A stretch of DNA of 64,000 bases from Roseburia sp. (GCA_022771695.1 JALEKJ010000020.1:1-64000), one strand, 5' to 3'. Shown: positions 49,558 through 59,474, numbered from the stretch's first letter. The notes: generated from the sequence alone by a model not told the origin. Made by a program: numbers and translations.

Positions 49558-49737
49558 ATGTCAATTTGTCCAAAGAATAAATCTTCCAAGGGAAGAAGAG
49601 ATAAAAGAAGAGCAAACTGGAAAATGACTGCTCCTGCATTAGTAAAATGCAGCAAATGTGGAGAGTTAATGATGCCTCATAGAGTATGCAAAAACTGTGG
49701 CTCTTACAACAAAAAAGAAATTATTGCTCAGGACTAA
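49558..49737 (+). CDS. rpmF: 50S ribosomal protein L32
   Basis: A 59-residue protein missing from the ORF track because of its length. It reads MSICPKNKSSKGRRDKRRAN at the N-terminus and has the zinc ribbon CSKCGELMMPHRVCKNCG. Both are typical of L32. TAAGGAGGTG precedes the ATG, and the coupling to DUF177 is universal. The N-terminus MSICPKNK differs slightly from the common MAVPKRK form. A strong terminator follows. Confidence 0.97.
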   Translation: MSICPKNKSSKGRRDKRRANWKMTAPALVKCSKCGELMMPHRVCKNCGSYNKKEIIAQD

Positions 49738-49749
49738 TGAAGACCTGGT

Positions 49750-49783
49750 AGTGGGAGTGTTTGAGAAAACACTCCCACTTTTT
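49750..49783 (+). terminator. Strong rho-independent terminator after rpmF
   Basis: Arms AGTGGGAGTGTTT and AAACACTCCCACT, loop GAGA, then TTTTT. Confidence 0.95.
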
Positions 49784-49799
49784 CAATAAGGAGAGTACT

Positions 49800-50522
49800 A
49801 TGGGAGAATTTTTTAATTTAGATAATAAGTTTTTTCAGGGAATAAATAAAGTCATCGACTGTGTGTTACTGAATGTGCTGTGGATATTTTGCTGTGTTCC
49901 GCTAATAACAGCATTTTTAGTGGCATGGCAGAGCGGTGTGGCGCTTTATTGGGTCATCTGTTGGCTGACATTCGCGCTTGCAGGTCCGGCCACGACAGCG
50001 CTGTATTATGCAATTAACAAGGTTGTACGTCATGGCAGAAGCTACATTTGGAAAGAGTACTGGCATGCATTTTTCAGTAATTTTAAGCAGGCAGCAGCAG
50101 CAGCGTTGGTTGTTGCGGGATTAGGACTTTTCATGGTACTTGACTGCTATATTATGTATCAGTTTGCGAAGGCGGGCGAGAAGAGTGGTGCGTTGTATGC
50201 AGTATTTTTGATTTTTATTTTGCTGATTGTTATGTGGGCAACTTATGTATTCCCGTACATAGCGCGTTTTGAAAACAAACTCTTGCAGGTATTAAAAAAT
50301 ACGGCGTTGATTGCGATTGCAAATCTTCCGTGGACATTTGTATTGTTGGTAGTGCTCATTGTGTCAGCACTTTTGGTCTGGGCAATGCCGCCGGTACTCG
50401 TTATTGTTCCGTCGGTTTATATGCTGATTGCAAACTTTATTTTGGAAAAGGTTTTCTTAAAGTATATGTCGAAAGAAGATATCGCAACAGAAGAGGAACG
50501 GAACCGGGAATTCTATAACTAG
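49800..50522 (+). CDS. YesL-family (DUF624) membrane protein
   Basis: A 240-residue polytopic protein with about five helices. The N-terminus MGEFFNLDNKFFQGINKVID and the first helix ending NVLWIFCCVPLIT are hallmarks of DUF624/YesL. The start is ATG 49800 with AAGGAGAG; the track's 49761 lies inside the terminator hairpin. DUF624 proteins usually accompany sugar transport or glycoside hydrolase operons; here one stands alone inside the rpmF-plsX synteny block, which makes it an insertion into an otherwise conserved order. Function unknown. Confidence 0.88.
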   Translation: MGEFFNLDNKFFQGINKVIDCVLLNVLWIFCCVPLITAFLVAWQSGVALYWVICWLTFALAGPATTALYYAINKVVRHGRSYIWKEYWHAFFSNFKQAAAAALVVAGLGLFMVLDCYIMYQFAKAGEKSGALYAVFLIFILLIVMWATYVFPYIARFENKLLQVLKNTALIAIANLPWTFVLLVVLIVSALLVWAMPPVLVIVPSVYMLIANFILEKVFLKYMSKEDIATEEERNREFYN

Positions 50523-50542
50523 AAAAACTGGTTTTTTGCGTA

Positions 50543-50571
50543 TTGACTTATAGAATGACTTATAATATATT
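50543..50571 (+). promoter_or_regulatory. Promoter of plsX-acpP
   Basis: TTGACT (50543-50548), 17 bases, TATATT (50566-50571). No FapR-type palindrome was clearly seen. Confidence 0.55.
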
Positions 50572-50621
50572 TTTTTATAGACGCGAAGGTAACCTTAGCG
50601 ACGTAGATTGGAGATTGGAAT

Positions 50622-51662
50622 ATGCAGCAGAGTAATGATGCCAAGGTAACGCGAGTTGTTTTGGATGCGATGGGTGGAGATTACGCACCTGCAGAACTGG
50701 TAAAAGGAGCTGTGGAAGCAGTCAAGAACAGAGAGGATATTCAGGTCTTTTTGGTGGGACAGGAGGATGTTGTCAGAGAGGAATTGACGAAGTATACCTA
50801 CCCTGAGGAGAGAATCACCATCGTACATGCGGAGGAAGTGATTGAGACAGCAGAACCGCCGGTGAATGCGATTCGTAAGAAGAAGCAGTCCTCCATAGTT
50901 GTGGGCATGAATATGGTGAAGCAGAAGGAAGCAGATGCATTTGTTTCAGCAGGAAGTTCCGGGGCAATACTTGTCGGCGGACAGGTTATTGTCGGCAGAA
51001 TCAAGGGTATTGAGAGACCACCATTGGCACCGCTTATTCCTACAGAAAAGGGAGTTTCGCTCTTAATTGACTGTGGCGCGAATGTGGATGCAAGACCGTC
51101 ACATCTGCTTCAGTTTGCGAAGATGGGCTCTATTTATATGGAGAACGTATTGGGCATTAAAAACCCACGAGTTGCGATTGTAAATATCGGAGCAGAAGAA
51201 GAGAAAGGAAATGCCTTAGTGAAGGAGACATATCCTCTCTTAAAAGAATGCGGGGATATCAATTTTGTGGGAAGTATTGAGGCACGTGAGATTCCGCACG
51301 GGGAAGCAGATGTCATTGTGTGTGAGGCTTTTGTCGGCAATGTCATTCTAAAGCTGTATGAGGGACTTAGCAGTACTTTGATTAGTGCGATTAAGAAGGG
51401 TATGATGAGTACTTTAAAGAGCAAAATCGGTGCTGCACTTGCGCTTCCGGCGCTTAAGAGTACACTTAAGGACTTCGATGCGAGCCAGTATGGTGGAGCA
51501 CCACTTTTAGGCTTGAATGGTCTGATTGTGAAGACACATGGAAGTGCCAAGGCAAAGGAGATTACCAACTCCATATACCAGTGTGTGACGTTTAAAGAAC
51601 AGGACATTAATGGGAAAATTAAGAAAAATATTATAAGTTCAACCGAACAGGAAGGAATGTAA
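50622..51662 (+). CDS. plsX: Phosphate acyltransferase PlsX
   Basis: A 346-residue peripheral membrane enzyme converting acyl-ACP to acyl-phosphate, the first step to phosphatidic acid in Firmicutes. Motifs: VVLDAMGGDYAPAE at the N-terminus, SAGSSGAILVGGQ, LLIDCGANVDARP, FVGSIEARE, and VCEAFVGNVILK. Length is normal for the family. It precedes acpP by three bases, and both are translated from one mRNA. Confidence 0.97.
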   Translation: MQQSNDAKVTRVVLDAMGGDYAPAELVKGAVEAVKNREDIQVFLVGQEDVVREELTKYTYPEERITIVHAEEVIETAEPPVNAIRKKKQSSIVVGMNMVKQKEADAFVSAGSSGAILVGGQVIVGRIKGIERPPLAPLIPTEKGVSLLIDCGANVDARPSHLLQFAKMGSIYMENVLGIKNPRVAIVNIGAEEEKGNALVKETYPLLKECGDINFVGSIEAREIPHGEADVIVCEAFVGNVILKLYEGLSSTLISAIKKGMMSTLKSKIGAALALPALKSTLKDFDASQYGGAPLLGLNGLIVKTHGSAKAKEITNSIYQCVTFKEQDINGKIKKNIISSTEQEGM

Positions 51663-51665
51663 GCT

Positions 51666-51899
51666 ATGGAATTTGAAAAATTGAAAAAAATCATTGCAGA
51701 GGTATTAAATGTGGATGAAGAGGAAATCAAGATGGAGACAACGTTTGTTGATGATCTTGGAGCAGATTCTCTTGATATTTTTCAGATTATTATGGGTATT
51801 GAAGAAGAATTCGACATTGAGATTGCAAATGAAGATGCAGAGCACATTGTAACCGTGGCAGATGCAGTAGAAGAGATAAAGAATGCTTCAAACGCATAA
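51666..51899 (+). CDS. acpP: Acyl carrier protein
   Basis: A 77-residue acidic four-helix protein. The phosphopantetheine attachment Ser is in [11 protein letters not shown]. It carries acyl chains for fatty acid synthesis and passes them to PlsX. Three bases separate it from plsX, and GGAATG/GTAAGC precede the ATG. A terminator follows. Confidence 0.97.
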   Translation: MEFEKLKKIIAEVLNVDEEEIKMETTFVDDLGADSLDIFQIIMGIEEEFDIEIANEDAEHIVTVADAVEEIKNASNA

Positions 51900-51925
51900 G
51901 AGATAATTAGATGATGTGAAATGGG

Positions 51926-51955
51926 AAGCCCTTGTTTCTGCAACAAGGGCTTTTA
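51926..51955 (+). terminator. Rho-independent terminator after acpP
   Basis: Arms AAGCCCTTGTT and AACAAGGGCTT, then TT and an AT-rich tail. Confidence 0.88.
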
Positions 51956-52032
51956 TAAAGTTGTGAGAGTTTTTCTTGCTTTATACGAAGGCTGTAGGGC
52001 AAGAAAAGACCTCGCGGAAGATGGAGGGAAAG

Positions 52033-52719
52033 ATGTCAAATTTGACAGAACTGGAAGAAGTCATTGGTTATGAATTCAAGCAGAAGGGGCTGCTAAGACA
52101 AGCGTTGACACACAGCTCGTTCGCCAATGAAAAGCATATGAAGAAGCTCTCAGATAATGAGCGCCTGGAGTTCTTGGGAGATGCTGTGTTGGAAGTTGTC
52201 TCAAGTGAATTCCTTTTTCAACATTATCCGAAGCTTCCGGAAGGTGACCTGACGAAGCTGCGTGCAAGTATTGTGTGTGAACCGACGCTTGCTATGTGCA
52301 CACGAGAGATAAAATTGGGGAAATATCTTTACCTTGGAAAGGGAGAGAATCAGACCGGAGGCAGAACGCGTAAGTCTATTTTGTCGGATGCGCTCGAGGC
52401 GGTCATTGGAGCAATTTATCTTGATGGTGGATTTGAACCGGCACAGGCATTTATTCATCGGTTTATATTGACGGATATTGAGCATAAGAAGCTGTTTTAT
52501 GATAGTAAGACAATCTTGCAGGAGGTAGTGCAGGGAAGCTACGATGAGCCCTTGCATTATGTGTTGCTTGCAGAGGAAGGGCCTGACCATGATAAGAGTT
52601 TTCGGGTGGCAGCCCAGATTGGAGATAAGCGGATTGGAGAGGGAAGCGGTCATACGAAGAAAGCTGCAGAACAGGAAGCTGCTTATCAGGCATTATTGAT
52701 ATTAAAGCCGAAGCTATAA
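52033..52719 (+). CDS. rnc: Ribonuclease III
   Basis: A 228-residue endoribonuclease for double-stranded RNA (rRNA and mRNA processing). The catalytic signature NERLEFLGDAVLEVV is present, a second acidic pair is in SDALEAVIGAIYLDGG, and the C-terminal dsRNA-binding domain (about 157-226) ends in AEQEAAYQALLIL. The start is ATG 52033 (MSNLTELEE) with GGAGGG upstream; the track's 51976 is too far upstream. The rnc-smc-ftsY order is conserved in Firmicutes. Confidence 0.97.
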   Translation: MSNLTELEEVIGYEFKQKGLLRQALTHSSFANEKHMKKLSDNERLEFLGDAVLEVVSSEFLFQHYPKLPEGDLTKLRASIVCEPTLAMCTREIKLGKYLYLGKGENQTGGRTRKSILSDALEAVIGAIYLDGGFEPAQAFIHRFILTDIEHKKLFYDSKTILQEVVQGSYDEPLHYVLLAEEGPDHDKSFRVAAQIGDKRIGEGSGHTKKAAEQEAAYQALLILKPKL

Positions 52720-52735
52720 GCAAAGAGAGGTATCT

Positions 52736-55700
52736 ATGTATCTTAAAAGTATCGAAGTTCAGGGATTTAAATCATTTGCAAATAAAATCGTATTTGATTT
52801 TCACAATGGGATTACGGGCATTGTCGGACCGAACGGCAGTGGTAAGAGTAACGTAGCAGATGCAGTCCGCTGGGTATTAGGAGAGCAGAGCGCGAAGCAG
52901 CTTCGTGGAGCAAGCATGCAGGACGTTATTTTTGCGGGAACGGAGAATCGCAAGCCGCTCAGCTATGCATATGTGGCGATTACAATGGATAACTCTGACC
53001 ACCAGCTTGCTATCGATTTTGAGGAAGTGACGGTTGCGAGACGTGTGTACCGCTCCGGAGAGAGTGAGTACCTGATTAACGGAAATCCATGCCGTTTGAA
53101 GGATGTGACAGAGCTTTTCTATGATACCGGTATCGGGAAAGAGGGTTACTCTATCATCGGACAGGGGCAGATTGAGCGAATTTTAAGTGGAAAACCGGAA
53201 GAACGCCGTGAGCTTTTTGATGAGGCAGCAGGTATCGTGAAGTACAAGAAACGTAAGGCGACGGCTCAGAAGAAGCTTGAAAATGAGCGTGAGAACCTTG
53301 TGCGTGTCAATGATATCTTAGCGGAATTAGAGCGTCAGGTAGGTCCGTTAGAGCGTCAGGCGGAAAAGGCGCGCGTTTACCTTAAGAAAAAAGAGGAATT
53401 AAAGACCTATGATGTGAATATGTTTCTTTTGGAAGTAGAACGCATCGATGCGCAACTAAAAGAAGTGCAGGATAAATTTCAAATTGCAGACCGGGAATTG
53501 AAGGATGCAAATGAGGCATATGAGAGTGCGAAGTCCGAGTATGAGAAGATGGAGCAGGATATGGCGCTTATGGATGAGAAGATTACGACCATCCGAGAAA
53601 ATCTGAGCAATTCTACTGTTATGAAGGGCAAGTTAGAGGGACAGATTAATGTCCTAAATGAGCAGATTCATACGGCAGAGATGACGGATGAACATTTAAA
53701 GAGTCGTTTGGATTCCATCGACCGCGAAAAGGAAGAACGTCTACAGTCTAAGGCCTCCTATGATAAGGAAAAAGAAGAGTTGGATGTCCAACTGAAAGAA
53801 GTAGAGGAAAAAAAAGAACAAGCCACAGAGCATTTGCGCGTATTGCAGGAAGAAATCGCGCGTTGTACAGAGGGAATTGAAAAGGGCAAGAATGAGATTA
53901 TTGAGCTTTTGAATAAGAAGGCTTCTGTCAAGGCAAGACAGCAGCGATTTGATACGATGTTAGAACAAGTGAATATTCGCAAGGCTCAACTGACACAGCG
54001 TTTGCTTGCGAGAAAGACGGAAGAGGCAGATTTAGAGTCTGTGCTTTCGGGCTATCAGAAAGAATTAGATGCTGTGAATGCAACAATTCAGGAGAAAAAG
54101 CGCGAAGCTGCCGACATGGAAGGAAAAGAGCGCACGTGGAAGAAAAAGTCCTTTGAGACAAACCAGCAGTTAGAAGAAGCGGTTGCGAAGTACCACAAGG
54201 AACAGTCGCGCTTGGAATCTCTTAAGAATATTGCAGAGCGTTATGACGGTTATGGTAACAGTATTCGCCGCGTCATGGAACAGAAAGCGCAGAACAAAGG
54301 GTTACTTGGTGTTGTTTCCGACCTGATTCAGGTGGAAAAGAAATATGAGATTGCGATTGAGACAGCACTCGGCGGTAATATTCAGAATATTGTGACCGAA
54401 GATGAAGAGACTGCAAAACGAATGATTGCATATTTAAAGCAGAACCGTTTTGGTCGTGCAACATTCCTTCCGCTTACCAGTGTGGATGGCAAGGGCAACT
54501 TTAAGAATGCTGATGCCTTAAATGAAAAAGGCGTCATTGGGCTTGCCAATACATTGGTGAAGACTGATAAAAAGTATGAGGGCGTTACTGCATATTTGTT
54601 GGGCAGGGTCATTGTGACTGAGGATATCGACTGTGCAGTTACTCTTGCGCGCAAGTATCATTACTCTCTGCACATCGTAACATTAGAGGGAGAATATTTA
54701 AGCCCGGGTGGTTCCATGACGGGTGGTGCGTTCAAGAACAGCAGTAATCTGTTGGCGAGAAAGCGCGAGATTGAAGAACTTGAGAAGACAGTTGCCCAGC
54801 TTGAGAATGAAATCAAAGAGCACAGAAATCGTCTGGAAGATATTAAGACGGCACGTGCCCTGCTCGCGGAGGATATTGAGAAAAATAAAGCAGACTTGCA
54901 GGAGCAATATATCTTACAGAATACGGCAAAGATGAATGTCGAGCGAGTGGCGGAGCAGAAGAATGAGAGCGAGAGCGTATTTGCTGGCTTACAACTTGAA
55001 AATCAAGAGATTGAGAATCAACTGCGTGAAATTTCTGAAAACAAAGAACGCATCTTACAGGAAATTGAGGCTGCGAAAGTTAGAGAGCAGGAGATTGAAG
55101 AAGAGAATATCAAATTTCAGGCAAGCTTGGATGAGAATTCCGGTAAGGAAGAGGCTGCACAAAAAGCGGTATCCGAAGTGCAGTTAGAGGAAGCCGGAAT
55201 CCGTCAGAAAGCAGAGTTCGTTCTTTTGAACTTAGAACGTATTAATGGCGAGATTAAGCGTTATGAGGATGAGCGTGAGGGATTCCTGCGTGACGCAGAA
55301 GAGGCAAAAAAAGATGCCGAGAAGAAACGTCATGATATTGAAGAGATTAAAAAGACGATTTTGGCATCCGATGATACATACGCAAATTTGGAAAAAGAAT
55401 TAAAAGAGAACCTTGCACATAAGGATGAGATGTCCACGGCGTATAAGGGCTTTTTCCAGAAGAGGGAAGAGATTGGAGAGAAGATTACCGCTTTAGACAA
55501 AGAAATTTTCCGTCTCAACAGTCAGCGTGAGAAATTAGAAGAAGCGCATGAGTATCAGAACAACTACATGTGGGAAGAGTATGAACTGACATTGCATGCG
55601 GCACTGGAACTCCGTAATGAGGAGTACACGGATCTTGCGGCGTTAAAGAAGATGATTGCATCCATCAAGGACGATATCCGTAAGCTTGGCGATGTCAATG

Positions 55701-56296
55701 TCAATGCGATTGAGGACTATAAAGAAGTGTCTGAACGATATGAGTTCTTAAAAACACAGCATGACGATCTCGTGGAAGCTGAGAAGACGCTGATGGGTAT
55801 TATAGAAGAATTGGATACCGGAATGCGTAAGCAATTTATGGAGAAGTTTGCAGAAATTCAGCGCGAGTTTGACAAGGTATTTAAGGAACTTTTTGGTGGC
55901 GGTAAAGGAACGCTTGAATTGGTGGAGGATGAGGATATCCTAGAGTGCGGTATCCGTATCATCGCGCAGCCGCCGGGAAAGAAGCTTCAGAATATGATGC
56001 AGATGTCCGGTGGAGAAAAGTCACTTACCGCAATCGCGTTGCTGTTTGCAATTCAGAACCTAAAGCCGTCCCCGTTCTGTCTGCTGGACGAGATTGAAGC
56101 TGCATTGGATGACTCAAACGTTGGACGTTTTGCGAAATACTTGCACAAACTTACTAAGAATACGCAGTTTATTGTGATTACGCATAGACGTGGAACCATG
56201 GCGGCGGCAGACCGTCTGTATGGTATCACGATGCAGGAAAAAGGTGTATCGACATTGGTATCCGTCAATTTGATTGAGGGTGACCTTGACAAATAA
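52736..56296 (+). CDS. smc: Chromosome partition protein SMC
   Basis: A 1,186-residue condensin ATPase. Residues 1-165 hold the N-terminal ATPase part with Walker [10 protein letters not shown] and the R loop. Two coiled-coil arms follow (about 170-500 and 670-1015). The hinge (about 515-665) contains [11 protein letters not shown] and [10 protein letters not shown]. The C-terminal ATPase part has the signature [18 protein letters not shown] and Walker [13 protein letters not shown]. It organises and separates chromosomes with ScpA and ScpB. AAAGAGAGG lies before the ATG, 16 bases after rnc. Confidence 0.98.
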   Translation: MYLKSIEVQGFKSFANKIVFDFHNGITGIVGPNGSGKSNVADAVRWVLGEQSAKQLRGASMQDVIFAGTENRKPLSYAYVAITMDNSDHQLAIDFEEVTVARRVYRSGESEYLINGNPCRLKDVTELFYDTGIGKEGYSIIGQGQIERILSGKPEERRELFDEAAGIVKYKKRKATAQKKLENERENLVRVNDILAELERQVGPLERQAEKARVYLKKKEELKTYDVNMFLLEVERIDAQLKEVQDKFQIADRELKDANEAYESAKSEYEKMEQDMALMDEKITTIRENLSNSTVMKGKLEGQINVLNEQIHTAEMTDEHLKSRLDSIDREKEERLQSKASYDKEKEELDVQLKEVEEKKEQATEHLRVLQEEIARCTEGIEKGKNEIIELLNKKASVKARQQRFDTMLEQVNIRKAQLTQRLLARKTEEADLESVLSGYQKELDAVNATIQEKKREAADMEGKERTWKKKSFETNQQLEEAVAKYHKEQSRLESLKNIAERYDGYGNSIRRVMEQKAQNKGLLGVVSDLIQVEKKYEIAIETALGGNIQNIVTEDEETAKRMIAYLKQNRFGRATFLPLTSVDGKGNFKNADALNEKGVIGLANTLVKTDKKYEGVTAYLLGRVIVTEDIDCAVTLARKYHYSLHIVTLEGEYLSPGGSMTGGAFKNSSNLLARKREIEELEKTVAQLENEIKEHRNRLEDIKTARALLAEDIEKNKADLQEQYILQNTAKMNVERVAEQKNESESVFAGLQLENQEIENQLREISENKERILQEIEAAKVREQEIEEENIKFQASLDENSGKEEAAQKAVSEVQLEEAGIRQKAEFVLLNLERINGEIKRYEDEREGFLRDAEEAKKDAEKKRHDIEEIKKTILASDDTYANLEKELKENLAHKDEMSTAYKGFFQKREEIGEKITALDKEIFRLNSQREKLEEAHEYQNNYMWEEYELTLHAALELRNEEYTDLAALKKMIASIKDDIRKLGDVNVNAIEDYKEVSERYEFLKTQHDDLVEAEKTLMGIIEELDTGMRKQFMEKFAEIQREFDKVFKELFGGGKGTLELVEDEDILECGIRIIAQPPGKKLQNMMQMSGGEKSLTAIALLFAIQNLKPSPFCLLDEIEAALDDSNVGRFAKYLHKLTKNTQFIVITHRRGTMAAADRLYGITMQEKGVSTLVSVNLIEGDLDK

Positions 56297-56297
56297 G

Positions 56298-56359
56298 GGA
56301 GGAAAATCCACTGCGCCTGTAAAGGCAGTCACATTTTTCTTCAGAAAACAAGGAGGATT
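56298..56359 (+). repeat. Intergenic element, copy 2 (fills the smc-ftsY gap and carries the ftsY ribosome site)
   Basis: Same ends as copy 1 at 23701-23777: GGAGGAAAATCC, then CTGCGCCTG, a variable middle with a GCC/GGC hairpin, and GAAAACAAGGAGGATT. It starts one base after the smc stop and ends two bases before the ftsY ATG. Confidence 0.75.
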
Positions 56360-56361
56360 GA

Positions 56362-57312
56362 ATGAGCGAGGAAAAAAAAGGATTCTGGAGCCGGCTGGTT
56401 GCAGGACTTGGCAAGACAAGAGATAATATCGTATCAGGAATTGACTCGATATTTAGTGGATTTTCCAGCATCGACGAAGACTTCTATGAGGAGATTGAGG
56501 AAATCTTAATTATGGGAGATATCGGCGTGAATGCGACGGAAGCGATTATTACGAGCCTGAAACAGAAGGTGCGCGAGAATCATATTAAGGATCCGGCAGA
56601 GTGTAAGGAATTGTTGGTACGTAGCATCAAAGAGCAGATGGATGTAGGGGAGACGGCATATCGTTTTGAGCAGGAAAAGTCCGTTGTGCTTGTGATTGGC
56701 GTCAATGGAGTTGGAAAGACAACTTCCGTAGGAAAACTTGCAGGTAAGCTCAAGGATCAGGGAAAACGTGTCGTGTTGGCAGCGGCCGATACATTTCGTG
56801 CAGCAGCAGGTAGCCAACTGTTAGAGTGGGCAAACCGCGCAGGAGTAGAGATGATTGGCGGTCAGGAAGGCGCAGACCCGGCAGCGGTTGTATATGATGC
56901 GGTGGCAGCGGCGAAAGCAAGAAATGCAGATGTGCTGCTCTGTGATACGGCAGGAAGACTTCACAACAAGAAAAACCTGATGGAAGAACTAAAAAAGATT
57001 AACCGCATTCTGGAAAAAGAATATCCGGATGCATATCGTGAGACGTTGGTGGTATTGGATGCAACAACAGGACAGAATGCGCTCAATCAGGCACGTGAGT
57101 TTTCTGAGGTGGCAGATATTACCGGAATCATTTTGACAAAGATGGATGGTACGGCAAAAGGTGGTATTGCGGTAGCAATTCATTCAGAGCTTGGTATACC
57201 GGTAAAATATATCGGCGTGGGTGAGACGGTCGAAGATTTGCAGAAGTTTGATGCGAATGAATTTGTGGATGCGCTCTTTGAGATAAGAACAAGTGATGTA
57301 AGTGCAATTTAG
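56362..57312 (+). CDS. ftsY: Signal recognition particle receptor FtsY
   Basis: A 316-residue SRP GTPase. N domain (about 25-105) with DEDFYEEIEEILIMGDIGV, quoted as EEIEEILIMGDIGV. G domain: G1 GVNGVGKTTSVGKLA, G2 DTFRAAAGSQL, G3 DTAGRL, G4 TKMDGTAKGG, and the closing GVGETVEDLQKFD. The acidic A domain is almost missing, as usual in Gram-positives. It docks ribosome-SRP complexes at the membrane together with Ffh (encoded 2.5 kb downstream). Its ribosome site AAGGAGG comes from the repeat element. Confidence 0.97.
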   Translation: MSEEKKGFWSRLVAGLGKTRDNIVSGIDSIFSGFSSIDEDFYEEIEEILIMGDIGVNATEAIITSLKQKVRENHIKDPAECKELLVRSIKEQMDVGETAYRFEQEKSVVLVIGVNGVGKTTSVGKLAGKLKDQGKRVVLAAADTFRAAAGSQLLEWANRAGVEMIGGQEGADPAAVVYDAVAAAKARNADVLLCDTAGRLHNKKNLMEELKKINRILEKEYPDAYRETLVVLDATTGQNALNQAREFSEVADITGIILTKMDGTAKGGIAVAIHSELGIPVKYIGVGETVEDLQKFDANEFVDALFEIRTSDVSAI

Positions 57313-57324
57313 GAGGACAGAGAA

Positions 57325-58536
57325 ATGCTGACGTTAGACAAGTTTGAGGAAGCTAGTGAGAAAGTCAAAGAAGTAACCCTTGAGACAAAACTCGTATACA
57401 GTGATTACCTAAGCGAGCTGACCGGAAATAAAGTATATTTAAAGCCGGAGAATATGCAGTTTACAGGTGCGTACAAGGTTCGAGGTGCTTATTACAAGAT
57501 TAGCACCTTGACCGAAGAGGAGAGAGGAAGAGGTTTGATTACTGCTTCGGCAGGAAATCATGCACAGGGTGTCGCATATGCGGCAAAATGCTATGGCGCC
57601 AAAGCTGTTATTGTGATGCCGACCACGACCCCGCTTATTAAGGTGAATCGTACGAAGAGTTACGGAGCAGAGGTTGTGCTTTACGGAGATGTCTATGATG
57701 AGGCATGCCAAAAAGCATATGAACTGGCAGAAAAAGAAGGATATACTTTCATTCATCCGTTTGACGACTTGGCGGTTGCAACCGGTCAGGGAACGATTGC
57801 GATGGAGATTTTTAAAGAGCTTCCGCTTGTCGAGTATATTTTAGTGCCAATCGGCGGTGGTGGTTTAGCTACCGGCGTATCAACGTTAGCTAAGCTGCTA
57901 AATCCGAAAATCAGAGTAATCGGTGTGGAGCCGGCAGGAGCAAACTGTATGCAGGCATCTTTTGCAGCGGGGAAGGTGACAACACTTCCAGGTGTGAATA
58001 CTATCGCAGACGGTACGGCCGTAAAGACTCCCGGAAGTAATATTTTTCCATATATCCAGAAAAACCTGGATGACATCATCACGGTAGAGGATGACGAACT
58101 GATTGTAGCGTTTCTTGATATGGTGGAAAATCATAAGATGGTAATTGAGAATTCAGGGTTGCTGACGGTAGCAGCATTAAAGCATCTGGATGTATCCGAC
58201 AAACGTGTTGTTTCTATTTTAAGTGGTGGTAACATGGATGTTATCACGATGTCTTCTGTTGTACAGCAGGGGCTGATTTTCCGTGACCGAATCTTTACCG
58301 TATCTGTTTTGCTTCCGGATAAGCCGGGAGAACTTTCGAAAGTGGCGGCAGCGATTGCAGAGGAGCAGGGAAATGTCATTAAGTTAGAGCATAATCAGTT
58401 CGTTACCACGAATCGCAGTGCAGCAGTAGAACTGCGCATTACACTGGAAAGTTTTGGAAGCGATCACAAAAAACAGATTATCAAAGCATTGGAGAAAAAG
58501 GGATATAAGCCGAAGCAGGTACGAACAAGCCTGTAG
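57325..58536 (+). CDS. ilvA: Threonine ammonia-lyase
   Basis: A 403-residue PLP enzyme turning threonine into 2-oxobutanoate and ammonia, entering isoleucine synthesis or catabolism. The PLP Lys is in FTGAYKVRGAYYK, ASAGNHAQGVA binds the substrate carboxylate, and IGGGGLATGVS is the phosphate loop. The C-terminal part (about 325-403) is a single ACT domain (VLLPDKPGELSKVAAAIAE). This is the shorter, single-ACT type. TTTAGGAGG precedes the ATG; it is 12 bases after ftsY, so it rides on the smc-ftsY transcript. Confidence 0.95.
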   Translation: MLTLDKFEEASEKVKEVTLETKLVYSDYLSELTGNKVYLKPENMQFTGAYKVRGAYYKISTLTEEERGRGLITASAGNHAQGVAYAAKCYGAKAVIVMPTTTPLIKVNRTKSYGAEVVLYGDVYDEACQKAYELAEKEGYTFIHPFDDLAVATGQGTIAMEIFKELPLVEYILVPIGGGGLATGVSTLAKLLNPKIRVIGVEPAGANCMQASFAAGKVTTLPGVNTIADGTAVKTPGSNIFPYIQKNLDDIITVEDDELIVAFLDMVENHKMVIENSGLLTVAALKHLDVSDKRVVSILSGGNMDVITMSSVVQQGLIFRDRIFTVSVLLPDKPGELSKVAAAIAEEQGNVIKLEHNQFVTTNRSAAVELRITLESFGSDHKKQIIKALEKKGYKPKQVRTSL

Positions 58537-58581
58537 CATGCATGATGGCAAAATACAACGTAACAAATGAAGGAGGTTGCC

Positions 58582-58878
58582 ATGGAAAATAAAGATGCGC
58601 GGGAGCAGAGAGAGGGAAAATCATTTCATAAAATACTTTCCGGAATCGGAATTGCGGCGGCATGTCTTGTTTGCGGCGTAGGTGTGACAGCTTTGACTGC
58701 GCGAATCAACCGGGCAGAATTTGGAATATATTTGCTGCCTTTTATGCTTTCTGTAAGCGTATTTATATTTTCGACGCTCGGCTTTTTTCTGACAGAAGGG
58801 AAAAAGGAAATGTTGTATGGCGTCTGCTCTATTGCAGGTGCTGCTTGTGCAATCGTGCAGCTTGCTTTGATATTTTGA
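58582..58878 (+). CDS. Small three-helix membrane protein
   Basis: A 98-residue protein with a charged N-terminus (ENKDAREQREGKSF) and three hydrophobic helices (about 18-42, 48-68, 76-97). The start is ATG 58582 with AAGGAGG five bases upstream; the track's 58567 overlaps this site. No family is recognised with confidence; its length and layout resemble small uncharacterised membrane proteins of Lachnospiraceae. A terminator follows, so it ends the smc-ftsY-ilvA unit. Confidence 0.75.
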   Translation: MENKDAREQREGKSFHKILSGIGIAAACLVCGVGVTALTARINRAEFGIYLLPFMLSVSVFIFSTLGFFLTEGKKEMLYGVCSIAGAACAIVQLALIF

Positions 58879-58907
58879 ACCACAAATGAGACGAATATGA
58901 CTTTTGG

Positions 58908-58946
58908 ATGCTGGAAGTGCTGAAAATAGAGTCTTCCAGCATTTTT
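58908..58946 (+). terminator. Rho-independent terminator
   Basis: Arms ATGCTGGAAG and CTTCCAGCAT with a 15-base loop, then TTTT. Confidence 0.85.
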
Positions 58947-59005
58947 GCGCTTTAAAGGGGGCAAAAAATCTGTGAAAAATGTCAAATGATTTTCAAGCGT
59001 GGTTA

Positions 59006-59014
59006 TGCTATACT
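59006..59014 (+). promoter_or_regulatory. Extended -10 promoter of the coiled-coil gene
   Basis: TGC-TATACT at 59006-59014; no good -35 is seen. The gene starts about 75 bases downstream. Confidence 0.45.
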
Positions 59015-59090
59015 GCATCTACGCAAAAATGATTTATCAAAGTACGGTTGATTGTTTCGAACATATCATTGAGGAAGAAAGGAGACATAC

Positions 59091-59420
59091 ATGACATTAG
59101 AACAGAAGATGGATGTAATGATGGGAAAAATGGATCTGACCATTGAGAAAATGGATCAAAAGTTCGAGCAGATAGACCGGCGTTTCGAGCAGATAGACCA
59201 GCGCTTTGAGCAGATAGACCAGCGCTTGAAACGGTTAGAGAATACTACTGATTTGATGAAGAATGATATCAGTGCGTTACAGATTGGACAGCATGAGATG
59301 GGACAAGAACTGAACATAGTATCTGAGCGTGTGACAGTAACATACAATTTGGCATTGGAGAATTGGGGGAACATTGTAGAGTCTAAGGTGAGATTGAACC
59401 GGCTGGAAGCAGGCAACTGA
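59091..59420 (+). CDS. Coiled-coil protein with FEQIDxR repeats
   Basis: A 109-residue protein, nearly all predicted coiled coil. A seven-residue repeat FEQIDRR/FEQIDQR occurs three times after KMDQK, encoded by a 21-base tandem DNA repeat. The C-terminal part (SERVTVTYNLALENWG) is a family-like end seen in many small clostridial coiled-coil proteins. AAAGGAGA lies before the ATG. It has its own promoter and a terminator after it. Role unknown; such proteins may multimerise or act as a scaffold. Confidence 0.75.
   Translation: MTLEQKMDVMMGKMDLTIEKMDQKFEQIDRRFEQIDQRFEQIDQRLKRLENTTDLMKNDISALQIGQHEMGQELNIVSERVTVTYNLALENWGNIVESKVRLNRLEAGN
59163..59225 (+). repeat. Three 21-base tandem repeats inside the coiled-coil gene
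   Basis: Unit TTCGAGCAGATAGACCAGCGC with a few changes, repeated three times without gaps. Each unit is one heptad, so copy number can change without a frameshift. Confidence 0.9.
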
Positions 59421-59435
59421 TAGTATAAAATATTT

Positions 59436-59474
59436 AAGGTGTCAAGAAAAAATACTTGACACCTTATTTCTTTT
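59436..59474 (+). terminator. Terminator overlapping the ylxM promoter
   Basis: A perfect 11-pair stem AAGGTGTCAAG/CTTGACACCTT followed by ATTTCTTTT. Its 3' arm contains the TTGACA -35 of the ylxM-ffh promoter. Confidence 0.8.

Noticed and set aside
50561-50566. TATAAT as -10 of plsX
   Set aside because: Spacing from TTGACT is only 12 bases; the overlapping TATATT at 50566-50571 gives 17.
59163-59225. Possible CRISPR-like short repeats
   Set aside because: The units are directly adjacent without spacers and encode heptads of a coiled coil.
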